From positions 1 to 64,000 of the forward strand of contig NZ_NCII01000007.1 of the NCBI RefSeq assembly GCF_002256775.1: DNA of 64,000 bases, in the 5' to 3' direction. The notes beneath the pieces were generated by a model that had not been told where the DNA came from, did no database searches, and was given only the letters and a program-made list of their open reading frames with translations. The DNA is from Novosphingobium sp. 17-62-19. Its GTDB lineage: Bacteria; Pseudomonadota; Alphaproteobacteria; Sphingomonadales; Sphingomonadaceae. Positions 25,535 to 32,633 of the stretch are shown piece by piece. How positions within the stretch are numbered: the first letter of the stretch is position 1; each line of letters begins with the position of its first letter. The position numbers were made by a program, and so were the translations under genes.

Positions 25535-26006
25535 CTCCGTTGATCACACTGGCCTCTGCGCCAAACCGGCGCAGGGCAAGGTTCCTGCGATATTCAATAT
25601 TGGTGCGGCGGATCATGTCGGCCTTGGCCGGATCACGCTGACGCGCAGCCATATAGGCCGCCATGTACTGCCGCCGCGAATGAAGATTTTCCGGAATGGC
25701 CAACCATTCAGCCAGCTTTTTTTTGTTGTATTCGGCGCGCCGCTTCTTTCGCGCGCGCTGGGCGCTCGGATCAACGTCAACTGGATCAATCATGCGCCCG
25801 CCACGTGGCCGGGTCTCCACTTCTGCCGCTTCCAGAACTTTACGCACCATGCGGATTGAAACGTCAAAATCCAATGCACATTCGGCCAAGGTCCCACCAT
25901 CTGAATAGCGTTGCACAATGCAGATGTTGCGCGCGGCGATCGCCGGGTCGGGCTTACGACCCGCACCCGGCTTCCTCTTGCGCTTCATGGCGAGATGATC
26001 AGACAT
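25518..26006 (-). CDS. Basic protein with HTH, possible terminase-small-like
   Basis: A 162-residue very basic protein. After an RKRKPGAGRKPD start, a helix-turn-helix is visible (YSDGGTLAECALDFDVSIRM, VRKVLEAAEVET), followed by a Lys/Arg-rich coiled region (RARKKRRAEYNKKKLAEWLA) and an acidic end (NGDDDDK). GAGRKP-type N-termini and HTHs occur in terminase small subunits and in phage repressors. Position upstream of the TerL remnant makes the former attractive, but this is inference. Confidence 0.5.
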   Translation of the reverse strand: MSDHLAMKRKRKPGAGRKPDPAIAARNICIVQRYSDGGTLAECALDFDVSIRMVRKVLEAAEVETRPRGGRMIDPVDVDPSAQRARKKRRAEYNKKKLAEWLAIPENLHSRRQYMAAYMAARQRDPAKADMIRRTNIEYRRNLALRRFGAEASVINGDDDDK

Positions 26007-26292
26007 ACCGCGCCAGACGCGCCTGTGCGTCGGCAGCCTTCAGGTTGAAAATCTCTACACTGCGTCCGGCTGCGGTCAGCACCATCACGTCATATCCGTC
26101 AAAGCCAAGAAGCAGCTGCCGCACTGGTGCGCTGCGGCGTTCAGTATCGCGGGCAGACCATGCAATGTTGGTCACGCCGCGCTGCGCCAGCCATGCGGCC
26201 CGCGGACAACCTTCGGGCCGCTGCGCCATAGCGCGATGATACTCTTGCATCTTGTCTTGCTGGGCGGCGATCAGTGTCTGAATATCGAACAT
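25999..26292 (-). CDS. Small phage protein, function unknown
   Basis: A 97-residue protein (MFDIQTLIAAQQDKMQEYHR, GYDVMVLTAAGRSVEIFNLK) without a recognised domain. ATG 26292 gives the natural N-terminus; an upstream in-frame start at 26310 overlaps the previous stop. It belongs to the coupled gene group below the palindromic operator at 26620. Confidence 0.5.
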   Translation of the reverse strand: MFDIQTLIAAQQDKMQEYHRAMAQRPEGCPRAAWLAQRGVTNIAWSARDTERRSAPVRQLLLGFDGYDVMVLTAAGRSVEIFNLKAADAQARLARYV

Positions 26293-26306
26293 GGTAATCA
26301 CCCCTC

Positions 26307-26564
26307 TCACAGACCGGCGCGGCGAGCCGCAACCTTAAGCGCTTCAATAGCGTTCGAAGCGCCGATCTTGGTCAGCTGGCCGGCAGCGATCTGTGCCAGC
26401 TTTTCAGCAGCCTGCGCCTGTGCATCGCGGGCATTGACCTGCGGGTTATATTTGAACCCAACGGCAGCTTTGGCTTTAGTGGGCAGCTTGGACACATCAA
26501 CCGCAAGGATGCGGGCTGCCAGGCTGTTGATGAATGCGATCTGCGGTTCGGTTGCTACGTTCAT
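26307..26564 (-). CDS. Small phage protein, first gene behind the 26.6-kb operator
   Basis: An 85-residue protein (MNVATEPQIAFINSLAARIL, KLPTKAKAAVGFKYNPQVNA), basic and helical. A strong AAGGAGG lies 9 nt before ATG 26564. The operator-like palindrome and a candidate promoter lie 56-75 nt upstream, so this is probably the first gene of a leftward transcription unit. Confidence 0.55.
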   Translation of the reverse strand: MNVATEPQIAFINSLAARILAVDVSKLPTKAKAAVGFKYNPQVNARDAQAQAAEKLAQIAAGQLTKIGASNAIEALKVAARRAGL

Positions 26565-26619
26565 GATAACCGGGCCTCCTTGCCCTTGTTCTGGCCGGGA
26601 TCAATTCCCTTGCCTGATG

Positions 26620-26639
26620 AATGTCCTATATAGGACATT
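26620..26639. promoter_or_regulatory. Perfect 20-bp palindrome overlapping a leftward promoter
   Basis: AATGTCCTAT is followed directly by its reverse complement ATAGGACATT. On the minus strand TTGCGG lies 17 nt before TATAGG within the palindrome, a candidate -35/-10 pair for the genes starting at 26564. A dimeric repressor or activator binding here would control the leftward genes. Confidence 0.6.
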
Positions 26640-26728
26640 GCGATTCGCCGCAAGCACAAAAATGCACCCAACCAATCACCGCCCAACAAATCGTCGTAGG
26701 CGCGGACCTGATCGTGACACGCAAAAAT

Positions 26729-26824
26729 CGTCAGCCCTGACTTGATCCGGGCCGGGGCTGCCTTCTTTCTCCACTCACCCCGTTCCGCTCATCCTGAGCC
26801 TGTCGAAGGATCGAAGGATCGAAC
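26729..26824. repeat. Family-B (26729-26753) and family-A (26786-26824) repeats
   Basis: The B copy reads CGTCAGCCCTGACTTGATCC then GGGCC; the A copy reads CGCTCATCCTGAGCCTGTCG then AAGGATCGAAGGATCGAAC with a doubled end. Both match copies elsewhere in the window. Confidence 0.75.
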
Positions 26825-26919
26825 GCTTACAGCAACCCCGGCCCCAAATGCCTGAGAGGCAAGCGGGAACGCTTACAGCAACCCCGCCCCACTGGAAGCG
26901 GGAACGCTTACAGCAACCC
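26821..26919. repeat. Three direct copies of the 3' end of the adjacent gene
   Basis: GAACGCTTACAGCAACCC occurs at 26821-26838, 26867-26884 and 26902-26919; the last two share the longer start AAGCGG. The third copy contains the stop and last codons of the gene at 26908. The pattern suggests repeated duplication of a gene end. Confidence 0.7.
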
Positions 26920-27570
26920 AGATTGCGCCGCCATCAACGTCGCCTCATCCACCTCCCGCACCGCATCCCACAGGTGCGCAGGCCACGCATCCAGCGCATC
27001 GGACAGGATCTTGCGCACCCGCCGCACATGCATCCGATGCGCCCGCGTCACCACGGTCACGCCCACGTCCTCCACGATCAGCTGCAGCACCGCCGCCACC
27101 GGCGCACCCGCCAATAGGTCAGGCAAAGCCGCCCGCCACCGGCCATAGGCCACCTCGCGCCGCACCTGCCCCAGCGCCTCGAAAAAGCCGCCATCGCCGC
27201 ACATGGACTGGTCCACCCGCGTCTCCAGGCTCACCGTGCGCACCGTCACGTCACTGCCGATCCGCTCGACGACTGCGGCAATTTCCAATGCCGCGCCCAG
27301 CTGCTCGATGCTGATGGCGCCTGATGCGTAAAGCCGCGCCAATGCCCCTTGGCGCTTGCCGCGCACATGCTCGCGGGTTTCGGGCGTTGCGGCACAGGTG
27401 GCGGGATAGCGTCCGATCAGATCGCGCCGCTCAATCCGCAGCGCGCGTTCTTCAGCCGCTCGGGCTGGATGGCGCCGTGCCCATGCCCTGTGCTGCGCCA
27501 GCTCGACGGGCGATTTCGCCTCCGCCTCGCCCTTTACCCGCTTCTTCGCCCCGGCCTGCTTCTTCACCAC
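26908..27570 (-). CDS. Conserved sphingomonad phage protein, unknown
   Basis: About 220 residues, Arg/Ala-rich (VELAQHRAWARRHPARAAEE, ERRDLIGRYPATCAATPETR, GALARLYASGAISIEQLGAA). I recall this pattern from sphingomonad prophages, where it is annotated hypothetical. The C-terminal half (AHRMHVRRVRKILSDALDAW) could be a DNA-binding helix pair. The start is uncertain: GTG 27570 is taken, ATG 27600 is upstream. Either overlaps the end of the HTH gene by more than 100 nt in another frame. Confidence 0.55.
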   Translation of the reverse strand: MVKKQAGAKKRVKGEAEAKSPVELAQHRAWARRHPARAAEERALRIERRDLIGRYPATCAATPETREHVRGKRQGALARLYASGAISIEQLGAALEIAAVVERIGSDVTVRTVSLETRVDQSMCGDGGFFEALGQVRREVAYGRWRAALPDLLAGAPVAAVLQLIVEDVGVTVVTRAHRMHVRRVRKILSDALDAWPAHLWDAVREVDEATLMAAQSGLL

Positions 27571-27964
27571 GCAAAGGTTCCTTCTGTTGCAAAGGAACAT
27601 AGTCCAGCACCGGCTCGTCGATCAGGGCCAAATCTGTGACGCTTTCGGCGCGCGGCGGATTGACCTGAAACCCATGCGCCGCCAGCAGCTTGACCGCACC
27701 TTGCAGTTCATCCGGCAGCGCCAACCCACGCGGCCCGGCACATCGCAAAAGCAACCCGTCATTGGCCAAACTGCGCACCGCCTTGCGCACCCGCGTGCGA
27801 TTGGTGTTCAGCCCCGCCGCAATCTCGCCATAACTGGGCGATGCCCCCCAGGTGCGCAGGTAATCCCGCACAAAGCGCAGCACCAGCAGGCGCAGGCTGG
27901 CCATGCTCGGCGTCAGCCGCAGGTCCGGCGCATCAATGTCGTTCAGATTACTCACGCCCTGCAT
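27452..27964 (-). CDS. LexA/MarR-like winged-helix regulator
   Basis: A 170-residue protein. The N-terminal ~90 residues form a winged helix: VLRFVRDYLRTWGASPSYGE, IAAGLNTNRTRVRKAVRSLA, NDGLLLRCAGPRGLAL. This resembles the LexA DNA-binding domain, without any peptidase domain. The C-terminal 40 residues are low-complexity (RGEEAGRGEEAGKGRGGG) and coincide with the overlap with the next gene. Probably a phage transcription factor; target unknown. Confidence 0.6.
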   Translation of the reverse strand: MQGVSNLNDIDAPDLRLTPSMASLRLLVLRFVRDYLRTWGASPSYGEIAAGLNTNRTRVRKAVRSLANDGLLLRCAGPRGLALPDELQGAVKLLAAHGFQVNPPRAESVTDLALIDEPVLDYVPLQQKEPLRGEEAGRGEEAGKGRGGGEIARRAGAAQGMGTAPSSPSG

Positions 27965-28043
27965 GAACGGAACATAGTAGGAATCGAATGTTGTGCCATC
28001 AATTTGTCTCGCAACAGACGCCCACTGCGTGACTCACATCGAG

Positions 28044-28364
28044 TCAGAGCAACGGAACTTGCTTAGGCGGCGAAAGATGCTCGATCACCTCCAAGATGAG
28101 ATATTCTGTTCGCAGACCACTTGGTATCAGCCACTGATCCATTCGAACACGGCAGACAAGGTAATCCTCCTTGGCAAAGGATAGATCGGAGGCATCAACC
28201 GCTGCCCAAAATTCAGCATCGACGATCTCTGCCTGTATAGTTTGGGCACCGTTTGAAAGCCGCCATTTCCGACCGCGCTCAAAGAACAGCCGCGATAACA
28301 GCAATGCCGCCAGCAGGATGACCAGCGCAACGATAACACCGATGATGCCGGACCAGTTGCTCAC
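28044..28364 (-). CDS. Small inner-membrane protein, unknown
   Basis: A 106-residue protein with one N-terminal transmembrane helix (IIGVIVALVILLAALLLSRL) and a cytoplasmic ~75-residue domain. Its ATG overlaps the stop of the exonuclease gene (28361-28364), so the two are coupled. Base composition is less GC-rich than the neighbours. Confidence 0.55.
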   Translation of the reverse strand: MSNWSGIIGVIVALVILLAALLLSRLFFERGRKWRLSNGAQTIQAEIVDAEFWAAVDASDLSFAKEDYLVCRVRMDQWLIPSGLRTEYLILEVIEHLSPPKQVPLL

Positions 28365-29755
28365 TGCGTCGCCGCCATCGCCATAAAATCGTCAACATCC
28401 ACAATTCGGATGGAATGGCCCTGATCGAACATCTTTTCGGCTTTCAGGTGCTTGTTGCTCTTGGCCTGCCATCCCGGCAGCGCGTTGCGGGTGCCGACAA
28501 CAACCATCGTGGTGCGCTTGTTAACGCCGTCCTCAACATCGGCACCTGCAGCTGCTGCCATCGCCGCCACGGCCTCTTTGCCCGCTGCAAAGTCGTTGGT
28601 GAAAACCACCGTTTCGCCCAGCAGAGCGCCCGCGCCGGATCCTGCCCGGCGCAGCTTCCCCGGCCAACGCCCGGATTTACTCGCTTCTGCGCCGCCCCCC
28701 GCACCAACTGCCACCGCCGCTATCGGCGTGCCTGCAATGGAATGCAGGAACAGCAGCCCACAGGCCCGCGCATCTTCCAGCGCATCGTGCGCGGCATAGG
28801 TAATGTTCAGCGCCTTCGCCAGATTGGGCAGGGTATAGCTTTTCAGGCCCGGCCATGCGCCGCGCGCCATGTCGCGGCTGTCGATCCACTGGCAGTCCGG
28901 TTCGGCCACGCCATGCACGCCACAGGCCATTGCTATGGCCGAAGGGTCAAAGCCGGAATGGCTCACCACGATCTCGCCCTTGGTCCACCGGCACAGCCAT
29001 TCGTGGTGCTCGGCAAAGCATGGCGCGTCGGCCACGTGATCGGGCCGGATGCTGTGAACGCGCATCTGCCACTCGCCAAATTCCTCGCGTGGGTTCACCA
29101 GCACCTTTTCCGCTGCCACTTCCCGCCCGTTTTCAAACAGCACCACGCCGATCTGACAGATGCTGTGGTAACGCGGGTTGGCGGTTTCCACGTCCAGCGC
29201 CACAAACCGGGGCGGCGCATCGATGCCAGAGAAATCAGGCACAATCGCCGGGCCATCTGCGCCCGCCTTGGCCTTGGCAGGGGCTTTCCTCGGGCGTTTG
29301 GGCGTCTCGGCCTGCGCCGCTGGCACAATCGCGGCAGGCTCTTCCACCGCCACTGGCTCCACCACCGGCCCCACCACCGGCCCCACCACCGGAACGACTA
29401 CCTCAGGCTCCGGTGCTGGCTCAATCGCCTCAACAATCGGCGCTGGCTTGGCTCGTTTCGTGTATTTTCGGGGTGTTTTGGCCGGTTCAGGCTCCGATAT
29501 GGCATCTTCTGCCAGTATGGCAGCCGGGGCGACAACCAGCGGTTCACTGGCAATTTCGGCCACTTTGGGCACTGGCGGCGCGGCTTTGGCCTTCCTTTGG
29601 GCCTTTGGGACGGCGGCGGGTTCCGCAGCGGCCACTTCCACAACGGGTGATGCCGCAGGCGCTGGTTCAGAAGAGCGCGGTTCTGAAGGGGGCAGTTCCT
29701 TGAACTCCCACCCCGTCAGCCAGGTAATAGCGCCCTTCACAAAGCCTTCGATCAT
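28361..29755 (-). CDS. DEDDh 3'-5' exonuclease fused to a BRCT domain
   Basis: A 464-residue protein. Residues ~30-180 are a Pro/Ala/Glu/Lys-rich disordered linker. The exonuclease domain (~185-350) shows ExoI FVALDVETAN, ExoII SHSGFDPSAI and ExoIII HDALEDARA, the acidic residues and His of the DnaQ/DEDDh family. The C-terminal ~85 residues resemble a BRCT domain (ETVVFTNDFAAGKEAVAAMA, GADVEDGVNKRTTMVVVG), as in Pol III epsilon-like exonuclease-BRCT proteins and ligase. It could process phage or host DNA ends. It is the first gene of a coupled pair with a membrane protein. Confidence 0.8.
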   Translation of the reverse strand: MIEGFVKGAITWLTGWEFKELPPSEPRSSEPAPAASPVVEVAAAEPAAVPKAQRKAKAAPPVPKVAEIASEPLVVAPAAILAEDAISEPEPAKTPRKYTKRAKPAPIVEAIEPAPEPEVVVPVVGPVVGPVVEPVAVEEPAAIVPAAQAETPKRPRKAPAKAKAGADGPAIVPDFSGIDAPPRFVALDVETANPRYHSICQIGVVLFENGREVAAEKVLVNPREEFGEWQMRVHSIRPDHVADAPCFAEHHEWLCRWTKGEIVVSHSGFDPSAIAMACGVHGVAEPDCQWIDSRDMARGAWPGLKSYTLPNLAKALNITYAAHDALEDARACGLLFLHSIAGTPIAAVAVGAGGGAEASKSGRWPGKLRRAGSGAGALLGETVVFTNDFAAGKEAVAAMAAAAGADVEDGVNKRTTMVVVGTRNALPGWQAKSNKHLKAEKMFDQGHSIRIVDVDDFMAMAATQ

Positions 29756-29922
29756 CGCTGCCCCCAGCTCTGCAAATCCTTGATTCTGAGGCTATCTTGC
29801 TCCGGTCAAATCAGTCGGTGCGCAGGATCACATTCCCGGCGCCCATTTCAATTTGGCTTTGCCCGCTACGATATCAGCAATGGCTGAACTATATCGTTCA
29901 ATTGCGGGAAATCTGGCCGCTT

Positions 29923-30492
29923 CTATGGGATGAAACGGGCAGTAATACCCACAATTACTGCCACAAAACCCACAAACGCTGTGAGCAGCGTGAAGGTTTC
30001 CCAGCGCGTCGGCAGATGTTTGCTGCGCTCCTCGATGGCCAACAGCGTGCCTTTGATCTCACCAAAAGATTGGGCATTCTCAAGCCGCATCTCGGCAAAC
30101 GACGTTGCCGTCTCAGACCGCATCTCGGCAAACGACTTTGCCGTCTCAGACCGCATCTCGGCAAACGACGTTGCTGTCTCAGACCGCATCTCGGCAAACG
30201 ACTTTGCCGTCTCAAACCGCATATCGCCAAGCGACTTTGCCGTCTCAAACCGCATATCGCCAAGTGACTTTGCCGTCTCATAGCGTATGTCGCCAAGCGA
30301 CTTTGTAGTCTCAAGCCGGAAAGCATTTAGATTGTCTTCGATCTTCGTTATCCGCGTTTCCAAAGCCGATCCTCCGCTACCACCACCGCCGTTGCTGGCG
30401 GCTTTGCGCAAAACTTCTTCGTACTCCGCGTTCATGGACGCGATAGGCTGGTCTGTCGACCGAACGATTTTCAGTCGATCCTCATTCCCCAT
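29923..30492 (-). CDS. Tail-anchored coiled-coil protein with eight 11-residue repeats
   Basis: A 189-residue protein. After a Gly-rich linker (SNGGGGSGGSALETR), residues 60-147 are eight near-identical hendecads such as FETAKSLGDMR and SETATSFAEMR, predicted to form a right-handed coiled coil. The last ~25 residues are one transmembrane helix (FTLLTAFVGFVAVIVGITAR). The layout recalls Bdr proteins of Borrelia phages and DUF1640 coiled coils. The gene overlaps a small gene downstream of the repressor by 11 nt, so it is likely expressed in the lysogen. An exclusion or immunity role is conceivable but unproven. Confidence 0.7.
   Translation of the reverse strand: MGNEDRLKIVRSTDQPIASMNAEYEEVLRKAASNGGGGSGGSALETRITKIEDNLNAFRLETTKSLGDIRYETAKSLGDMRFETAKSLGDMRFETAKSFAEMRSETATSFAEMRSETAKSFAEMRSETATSFAEMRLENAQSFGEIKGTLLAIEERSKHLPTRWETFTLLTAFVGFVAVIVGITARFIP
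30052..30315 (-). repeat. Eight tandem 33-bp repeats (hendecad coding)
   Basis: Eight in-register 33-bp units encode residues 60-147 of the tail-anchored protein. Units differ at a few positions; the central four (xETAxSFAEMR) are nearly identical in DNA. Such arrays expand and contract by slippage. Confidence 0.85.
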
Positions 30493-30733
30493 CGATTTGC
30501 TCCTGCGTCACGATTTTATTTCTAACGGAGTTAGCTTGTGAAAGAACAGCTTGGGAGGTCTCAAGCAAAGCCATGAAGCTGTCGTAGGTGATCGGCTCAC
30601 TCGCCCGCAATTTGGCAATCATTTTCACGATCTTGAGATTGACATCGGATTGGGCCACAATCAGCTGCAGAAAATCTGCAGCTAATCCACTGACTTGTGG
30701 CGGATACTTTTCGTTCGTTTCGTCCCTGCTCAT
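30482..30733 (-). CDS. Small protein coupled to the repressor gene, unknown
   Basis: An 83-residue helical protein (MSRDETNEKYPPQVSGLAAD, FLQLIVAQSDVNLKIVKMIA). ATG 30733 shares its first base with the repressor stop (TGATG), indicating translational coupling; upstream in-frame starts would lie inside the repressor gene. Expression from the lysogen is expected. Confidence 0.6.
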   Translation of the reverse strand: MSRDETNEKYPPQVSGLAADFLQLIVAQSDVNLKIVKMIAKLRASEPITYDSFMALLETSQAVLSQANSVRNKIVTQEQIDGE

Positions 30734-31149
30734 CACTGCCCCCTGTAGCTCACACGCGGTGCATGAAGTGTCTCGGTAGAGGCCACGTACTTCTTCACCG
30801 TTGGTGGCGGTTCGGGATTGCCGATGGTCGCCAGTGTCCGGGCAAGCTGGATCAATGCGGCGCGATCTTTCGGCGCAATCTGGCGCAGACAATCCACAAC
30901 GGCCCGCTCTTCGGCTGACAAATCTGGCTCGTCGGGCAGTGTCGAATCGGGATCATCTGTTTCGCCAGCGAGGTATGCAGGCGTTGTTCCCAGTTCCCGA
31001 GCTACCTTATGAAGGTGGGCAGAACCGGTCTTATTGTCGTGTATCAATTTGAAAATGGTGGGTTGCTTCACCCCCACGCGCCGCGCCAATTCGGCCTGTG
31101 TAAGGCCTCTGTCCCTCATCAAGGCAGCAACGCGAGTCCCGATTATCAT
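30733..31149 (-). CDS. CI-like prophage repressor (XRE-family HTH)
   Basis: A 138-residue protein. The N-terminal XRE helix-turn-helix is clear: VAALMRDRGLTQAELARRVG, VKQPTIFKLIHDNKTG, VARELGTTPAYLAG. The C-terminal ~60 residues are helical (LSAEERAVVDCLRQIAPKDR) and lack the LexA/S24 peptidase motifs, so RecA-stimulated self-cleavage is not predicted. It is divergent from the Cro/YdaS gene across the operator region and should maintain lysogeny. Confidence 0.85.
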   Translation of the reverse strand: MIIGTRVAALMRDRGLTQAELARRVGVKQPTIFKLIHDNKTGSAHLHKVARELGTTPAYLAGETDDPDSTLPDEPDLSAEERAVVDCLRQIAPKDRAALIQLARTLATIGNPEPPPTVKKYVASTETLHAPRVSYRGQ

Positions 31150-31160
31150 AGCTGGCTTGT

Positions 31161-31224
31161 AATACCCAAGCGTATTGAGCGCTCTAACCGTATAGGTATT
31201 GACTCAAGAATACCCACAGGTATT
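31161..31224. promoter_or_regulatory. Triple operator between repressor and Cro genes
   Basis: Three related 16-bp sites occur: AATACCCAAGCGTATT (31161-31176), TAACCGTATAGGTATT (31185-31200) and AATACCCACAGGTATT (31209-31224). The consensus half-site is AATACC/GGTATT. Centres are exactly 24 bp apart, so dimers would sit on nearly the same DNA face, as on lambda OR. The third site has perfect arms; the middle has one good half. Confidence 0.75.
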
Positions 31225-31227
31225 AGT
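31199..31227 (+). promoter_or_regulatory. Rightward early promoter (PR-like) for the Cro gene
   Basis: TTGACT (31199-31204) and ATTAGT (31222-31227) are separated by 17 bp. The third operator lies in the spacer, so repressor binding would block it. Transcription should start within 1-3 nt of ATG 31235, which predicts a leaderless Cro mRNA. Confidence 0.65.
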
Positions 31228-31234
31228 GTGCCCC

Positions 31235-31582
31235 ATGACAGAGGCTCGCTCCCCCGACTCGGCATTGAAGGTTGCGGTGAACCTGATGGGTTCACAGGAT
31301 CGCATGGCGCGCCTGTGTGGGGTGAAGCAGCCTTCTGTTTGGCGTTGGCTGCATCGGCAGCGTCGCCTTCCTGCAGAACACGTCCTGAAGGTTGAGCAGG
31401 CAACAGGCGTTTCCCGCCACGATCTGCGCCCGGACATCTACCCCATCGAAACCGATACAGCGCCGCCGCAGTCCACAGCCATTTTGGCCAGTGCGGCTGG
31501 TGCTGGCCCGGCAGGGATGCCCTCCAAGGTTCATGCCGGGCACCCACCCATTTCCACATCCATGTCAGGAGGAGCCGCATGA
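31235..31582 (+). CDS. Cro-like regulator (YdaS antitoxin-type HTH)
   Basis: A 115-residue protein. Residues 10-65 (VNLMGSQDRMARLCGVKQPS, VWRWLHRQRRLPAEHVLKVE, TGVSRHDLRPDIYP) match the YdaS/Cro HTH family that faces the CI repressor in many prophages. I chose ATG 31235, where the alignment starts and the promoter ends; an in-frame start at 31199 falls in the promoter. The C-terminal third is Ala/Gly/Pro-rich. It should repress the repressor promoter early in lytic growth. Confidence 0.8.
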   Translation: MTEARSPDSALKVAVNLMGSQDRMARLCGVKQPSVWRWLHRQRRLPAEHVLKVEQATGVSRHDLRPDIYPIETDTAPPQSTAILASAAGAGPAGMPSKVHAGHPPISTSMSGGAA

Positions 31583-31749
31583 TCATCATGGGTTCCGTCC
31601 GTAATGGAACAATCAGCCCCCATGTGCTTGAAAAAGCACGGCGTTTTATCGCAACCCCCGCTCATGCTGAGCCTGTCGAAGCATCCCCCAGCCCAAACGA
31701 CCTCCCAACACCCGGGAACACGGCTGGCCACTGTGAGGGCGGCGCATGA
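31579..31749 (+). CDS. Small 56-residue early protein, unknown
   Basis: The short frame begins MIIMGSVRNGTISPHVLEKA. Its ATG overlaps the Cro stop (ATGA at 31579) and its TGA overlaps the next ATG (31746), after GGAGG. The middle (AHAEPVEA) is a translated family-A repeat (31659-31686), so part of the protein is repeat-derived. Coupling on both sides supports translation. Confidence 0.5.
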   Translation: MIIMGSVRNGTISPHVLEKARRFIATPAHAEPVEASPSPNDLPTPGNTAGHCEGGA

Positions 31750-32261
31750 CCAAGCGCCGCCCTCCCCTTTCCATCGATGCCGCGCTGGCCCGCATTGCCG
31801 GGCAGCTTGAATGCGGCTGGGATGATATCGCGTCGGTCACGGGCCGCTCCACCACGCTTGTCCGCGCCTGGGGCGATCCTGACCGGCGTGAGAAGATCCC
31901 GGTCGATGATGCGATCATGCTCGATCTCGCCTATCGCGCCGCCGGTGGCGATGGTGCGCCCATTTTCGAAATGTTTGCACACCAGCTGCAGATCGAAGGC
32001 GGCACGTGGTTTGCCGATGAAGTGGCCCTTGGCCGCTATGCCGCCGAAGTCATTCTTGAATGCGGGCAGGCAGGCTCTGCCGTGGTCCTCTCGGCCCAAC
32101 CCGGCGCCACCCCCGCCCAGCGCCGCGAAGCGCTGCGCGAGGTTGAAGAAGCCATCGGCGTCCTCACCCGCGCCCGCCTGATGCTAGGCCTCCCCGCCCC
32201 CTTCCCCGATTCCGGTGAAGCTGGGCACCGGTCAACCGCGCCGCCTCTCCAGCGGAAATAG
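31746..32261 (+). CDS. Early phage regulator, CII-like position
   Basis: A 171-residue protein. The N-terminal half (IDAALARIAGQLECGWDDIA, SVTGRSTTLVRAWGDPDRRE, KIPVDDAIMLDLAYRAAGGD) looks like an HTH followed by helices, similar in size and place to phage regulators that follow cro. The C-terminal part is helical (REALREVEEAIGVLTRARLM). A CII-like role is inferred from position and HTH only. Confidence 0.6.
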   Translation: MTKRRPPLSIDAALARIAGQLECGWDDIASVTGRSTTLVRAWGDPDRREKIPVDDAIMLDLAYRAAGGDGAPIFEMFAHQLQIEGGTWFADEVALGRYAAEVILECGQAGSAVVLSAQPGATPAQRREALREVEEAIGVLTRARLMLGLPAPFPDSGEAGHRSTAPPLQRK

Positions 32262-32283
32262 CATCGATCCGCTTACCCCGGCC

Positions 32284-32313
32284 CGCTCATCCTGAGCCTG
32301 TCGAAGGATCGAA
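32284..32313. repeat. Family-A palindromic repeat
   Basis: CGCTCATCCTGAGCCTGTCG then AAGGATCGAA lies in the 138-bp gap between the CII-position gene and the next small membrane protein gene. Confidence 0.75.
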
Positions 32314-32399
32314 CCACAAACAAACACCGAAACAAACAACCGCTCTGGTCGCCAATCGCGCTTCCGGTGGCGGTTTCCTGCTGCCGGAATCAATTCGCC

Positions 32400-32633
32400 A
32401 TGTCAGACTACGAACGCTCCACATTGCAACGCGCGCTTCTGCCTGATTACGATGCGCCACTGCCGCTTGCCGAAGCACTTCAGGCTGAAGCCGAACCCCA
32501 CACCCCCGCACCACTCCCGTGGAATGCCGAACGCGCCCACGCCCGCATCCGCTTCCTCGCAGGCGCCCTCGGCCTCAGCTGCGTCGCCCTGATCCTCGCC
32601 CTCCTGATCACCGGGGCACCGGCACATGGCTGA
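32400..32633 (+). CDS. Small membrane protein of the early operon
   Basis: A 77-residue protein ([20 protein letters not shown]) with a C-terminal transmembrane helix ([20 protein letters not shown]). ATG 32400 has no clear Shine-Dalgarno; an in-frame GTG at 32367 is possible. The stop overlaps the GapR start by 8 nt. Function unknown. Confidence 0.5.
   Translation: MSDYERSTLQRALLPDYDAPLPLAEALQAEAEPHTPAPLPWNAERAHARIRFLAGALGLSCVALILALLITGAPAHG

Larger units (their letters stand above)
26565..26907. other. 343-bp gene-free region with operator and repeats
   Basis: No gene is seen here. It holds a candidate leftward promoter with a perfect palindrome (26620-26639), one family-B repeat (26729-26753), one family-A repeat (26786-26824) and the first two copies of a repeated segment that also forms the 3' end of the next gene. 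Confidence 0.7.

Noticed and set aside
30052-30315. 33-bp tandem repeats resembling a CRISPR array
   Set aside because: The units are adjoining, without spacers, keep one open frame and encode 11-residue coiled-coil repeats.
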